Positions 14,034-16,378 of a stretch of 16,378 bases of DNA are shown here, piece by piece. A program made the translations under genes and the position numbers. Each line of letters opens with the position of its first letter. The first letter of the stretch is position 1. Below the pieces are notes generated by a model that saw only the letters and a list, made by a program, of their open reading frames with translations, was not told the DNA's origin and made no database searches. The DNA lies in assembly GCA_031265025.1 (NCBI GenBank), contig JAISDF010000210.1, positions 1 through 16,378 of the forward strand, in the 5' to 3' direction. This DNA is from Spirochaetaceae bacterium (lineage in GTDB: Bacteria; Spirochaetota; Spirochaetia; Treponematales; Breznakiellaceae).

Positions 14034-14774
14034 ATGAATACGGATTTCACCCTTGAAGAATTGTCCATGAACGCGTGGCCTTCTATACAGACCAGTTTCT
14101 ATGACGGCTGGATTATCAGAATGGCCAATGGATATACCAAGCGGGCAAATTCCATCAACCCCATCTATCCTTCAAAATTAAAAATGAACGAAAAAATAAG
14201 CTGCTGCGAGAAAATTTTCAGGGCGCATAAACTTCCGGTAATCTATAAGCTTGTTGACTGTGCGGAACACAGGATGCTCGATAAACAACTGGAGCGCTTG
14301 GGCTATGAAAAGATTGATAGCACCTCGGTACAGGTATGCAATACCCTGAAACCCGTGGCCGGGAAAATCACGGGCATTAAAATCAGCGACGGCTTTACCG
14401 ATAGCTGGATACAGGCTCTTTTGAACTGCAATAAAATACGGCAAAGCCAGATTGAAACCATAATGCTCATGCTGAACAACATTCTCGCAAAAAAGATTGT
14501 GGTGTACAAGAAAGAAGAGGGGTCGATAATCGGCTGCGGCTATGGGGTGGTTGAAAAAAGCTGGGTAGGAATATTTGACATAATAGTCAGGGAAGATATG
14601 CGCGGCAGGGGCTATGGGGAAGAAATAGTCCGTTCATTGCTGGCCTCGGCAAAAAACGCCGGAGCGCTCAGGGCGTATTTACAGGTTGTGGATACCAATG
14701 ACGCGGCGAAAAATCTCTACAAAAAACTCGGGTTCAGGGAGAAATACCAATACTGGTACCGGAAGAAGGCATAA
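14034..14774 (+). CDS. GNAT-family N-acetyltransferase
   Basis: The protein has 246 residues. The C-terminal half (about 115-245) is a GNAT fold: KKIVVYKKEEGSIIGCGYGV, then the acetyl-CoA loop IVREDMRGRGYGEEIVRSLL (R-G-R-G-Y-G), and NDAAKNLYKKLGFREKYQYW closing the domain. The N-terminal 110 residues (WPSIQTSFYDGWIIRMANGY, KRANSINPIY) resemble a degenerate first GNAT half, as in two-domain acetyltransferases. The acceptor substrate is unknown. The ATG lies three bases after the caspase-like gene's stop and lacks a good Shine-Dalgarno, which suggests translational coupling. Codon use looks more AT-rich than its neighbours, hinting at a separate origin (by eye). It converges on murJ with only 16 bp between. 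Confidence 0.9.
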   Translation: MNTDFTLEELSMNAWPSIQTSFYDGWIIRMANGYTKRANSINPIYPSKLKMNEKISCCEKIFRAHKLPVIYKLVDCAEHRMLDKQLERLGYEKIDSTSVQVCNTLKPVAGKITGIKISDGFTDSWIQALLNCNKIRQSQIETIMLMLNNILAKKIVVYKKEEGSIIGCGYGVVEKSWVGIFDIIVREDMRGRGYGEEIVRSLLASAKNAGALRAYLQVVDTNDAAKNLYKKLGFREKYQYWYRKKA

Positions 14775-14790
14775 GTCAGGACAGGGGTCT

Positions 14791-16378
14791 TCAGGTTTTC
14801 TGTTTCTTTTTTCCGAACATTCCCGCTATGGCGAGGGCCTGTTTGTCGCGGGTGATGGCAAGGAGCAGTATGCCTATGGCCGCGAAGATCAGGGATGCCG
14901 CAAGGAAGGGGAGGCCGAAGGAAACAAAGCGGCCTCTTCCGGCGAAGGCGGCATTGAGACGGGGGGAGAGCAGGTAGACAGGGAGACCCGCCGCGCAGGA
15001 GCAGAGAACCAATTTCGCGGCGTAAAGCAGCGCCGATGAAAGAGCCCTGCCCACGGCGATGTTGGGGTTTTTTGAAAGGAAGACGAGAAGCAGCGCGGCG
15101 TTCACCACACTGGCCGCGGTGAGGGCCAGGGCAATGCCCGATCCCGCGAAAGGGCCGGCCAGAAACAGGGCGAGACCTATGTTTACCGCAAACGAAAGAA
15201 TCCCCGCGATGGTGGGTGATGTGGAGTCGCCCTGGGCATAAAAGGCCGGGGCGAGTATGCGATTGAGGGCGATAAAGAACAGGCCGGGAATGTGGAACCT
15301 GAAAGCCCTGAGCGTGAGGGCCACCGATGTTTCGCCGAAGTTCCGCGTCTGAAAGAGCAGGCGGATGAGGTTTTCACCCTGAATAAGGAACAGAAAGGTG
15401 AAGGGAACCGTGAGGAGGGCGATAATATCCATGGCGGAAATGAGCCTTTCGTTGTAGAGCGCCCACTGTCCGGTCTTGGCATCTTCGGTCAGGCCGGGCA
15501 GTAGCACCGTTCCCAGAGACACGGCGAATATCCCAAGAAAAAGTTCCTGAAGCCTCAGCGAATACTGCAGTCCCGATACCACGCCGTCACCTGACCTGGT
15601 TGCCAGGATGGTGGAAACAAGATCATTCAGTTGGTAGGCCGCCATGCCGACAATAGTCGGCCCGATGAGACGCAGCACCTTTCGCGTTCCCGGATTGGTA
15701 ATGGCCCTTTTAAGGCCGGTAACGGCAAAGCGGAACCCCTGTTTCAGCACAAAGGGAAACTGAACGGCAGCTTCCAAAAACCCGCCTATAAAGATACCCG
15801 CGGCCATGGCCCGCGCGGGATTCGCCATAAAAGGACTCAGTGCGTAGGAACAGAAAATAGTAACCAGATTGAGCAGAATGGGCGCCAGAGCCGGCGGGGT
15901 AAAGATATAGACCGTATTGAGGATGCCCTGAAACAAGGCCGCCAGGGAAATAAAGGCAAGAAACGGAAACATGATGCGGGTAAGGAGCAGGGTCTCATCA
16001 TAGTTTGTTATTTTGAACAGCCGTACTATCCAGGGCGCCGCGAGAATTCCCAGGGCAACCGCCAGGCTGACAAAAAAACAGAGAAAGGTAAAAATACAGG
16101 AAAGAAAGTCTCTGATTTTTGCTCTGTCCCCCTCGAGGAGATATTCCTTGAAGGTAGGAATAAAGGCCACCGCGATGGACCCTTCGGCAAAAAGCCTGCG
16201 CAGCAGATTGGGGATTAAAAAAGCCACGGAAAAAGCATCAGACAGGGGGCTGGTCCCCAGGAGCGCCGCTTTGGTCATCTCCCTGAGCAGGCCCAATACC
16301 CGGGATACCAGGGTAAAGAGGGAGAGGAGGGAACCCCGGCGTATGAGGGTCTGGGAGCTTCCGGAACCGGCCCCGGAG
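14791..16378 (-). CDS. murJ: Lipid II flippase MurJ (MviN family), N-terminal end beyond right edge
   Basis: The frame is open to the right edge, so the TTG at 16296 is internal. Upstream codons continue as LIRRGSLLSLFTLVSRVLG, which matches the first MurJ helix. About 528 residues are visible against a family norm of 510-530, so only a few N-terminal residues are missing. The signature LSDAFSVAFLIPNLLRRLFA, then EGSIAVAFIPTFKEYL, is diagnostic. About 14 membrane segments follow, ending in a short basic tail GKKKQKT. MurJ moves lipid II across the inner membrane for peptidoglycan synthesis. One GGGGACAGAG motif copy (16122-16131) encodes EGDRAK in the loop after EYLL. It converges with the GNAT gene. 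Confidence 0.96.
   Translation of the reverse strand, partial: SGAGSGSSQTLIRRGSLLSLFTLVSRVLGLLREMTKAALLGTSPLSDAFSVAFLIPNLLRRLFAEGSIAVAFIPTFKEYLLEGDRAKIRDFLSCIFTFLCFFVSLAVALGILAAPWIVRLFKITNYDETLLLTRIMFPFLAFISLAALFQGILNTVYIFTPPALAPILLNLVTIFCSYALSPFMANPARAMAAGIFIGGFLEAAVQFPFVLKQGFRFAVTGLKRAITNPGTRKVLRLIGPTIVGMAAYQLNDLVSTILATRSGDGVVSGLQYSLRLQELFLGIFAVSLGTVLLPGLTEDAKTGQWALYNERLISAMDIIALLTVPFTFLFLIQGENLIRLLFQTRNFGETSVALTLRAFRFHIPGLFFIALNRILAPAFYAQGDSTSPTIAGILSFAVNIGLALFLAGPFAGSGIALALTAASVVNAALLLVFLSKNPNIAVGRALSSALLYAAKLVLCSCAAGLPVYLLSPRLNAAFAGRGRFVSFGLPFLAASLIFAAIGILLLAITRDKQALAIAGMFGKKKQKT
16122..16131 (-). repeat. GGGGACAGAG motif copy inside murJ
   Basis: This exact decamer is in the sense direction of murJ, followed by CAAAA in place of TAA, and read as Gly-Asp-Arg-Ala. 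It lies in a hydrophilic loop between predicted membrane segments. Confidence 0.75.

Noticed and set aside
16291..16299. TTG at 16296 as the MurJ start
   Set aside because: Upstream in-frame codons encode the expected first MurJ helix and remain open to the window edge, so the gene is truncated rather than starting here.

Overview
The window is a compact chromosomal segment of a GC-rich diderm bacterium. The best fit is a spirochaete of the Treponema group. The evidence is a relaxed lipobox (FSG|C), an outer-membrane protein with repeats resembling the Leptospira LA_2272-type surface repeat, a cNMP-binding/STAS gene pair and sigma-54. This assignment is inference from gene style only, because no phylogenetic marker such as rRNA is present.

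Layout, left to right. (1) Bases 1-1698, minus strand: an XRE-cupin repressor followed 9 bp later by an aconitase-family large subunit (LeuC-like, cut by the left edge), behind a consensus TTGACA-17-TATACT promoter. (2) Bases 1726-3679, plus strand: a cluster of GGGGACAGAGTAA repeats, a CRP-like cNMP-binding protein, a STAS protein and an M15 (VanY-type) D,D-carboxypeptidase lipoprotein, tightly spaced. (3) Bases 3709-5148, minus: a MATE transporter. (4) Bases 5192-5334, plus: tRNA-Leu(CAA) with its own promoter. (5) Bases 5350-6893, minus: a DUF1015 gene carrying eight GGGGACAGAG motifs. (6) Bases 7047-10032, plus: rpoN (sigma-54), a short hibernation factor (hpf) and an M29-like aminopeptidase. 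(7) Bases 10057-10350: a tandem array of fourteen 21-bp units. (8) Bases 10509-14774, plus: an operon-like run of ECF sigma factor, membrane anti-sigma-like protein, exported caspase-like protein and GNAT acetyltransferase, with overlaps or gaps of a few bases. (9) Bases 14791-16378, minus: murJ, cut by the right edge.

The most interesting system is in region 8. A C14 caspase-like domain with an intact His/Cys dyad sits behind a signal peptide. It is followed by a small beta domain, about nine 15-16-residue surface-type repeats and a C-terminal domain ending in Phe, as in BAM-assembled barrels. An ECF sigma factor and a membrane-anchored partner are encoded just upstream. This suggests a surface-displayed caspase under envelope-signal control.

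The second theme is a dispersed short motif, GGGGACAGAG(TAA). It has 14 exact decamer copies in the window, in intergenic DNA and inside genes. In DUF1015 it appears to have been accommodated in several reading frames, and the TAA is lost exactly where it would be an in-frame stop. The third is the 21-bp array just upstream of the sigma-caspase operon, whose period equals two DNA helical turns.
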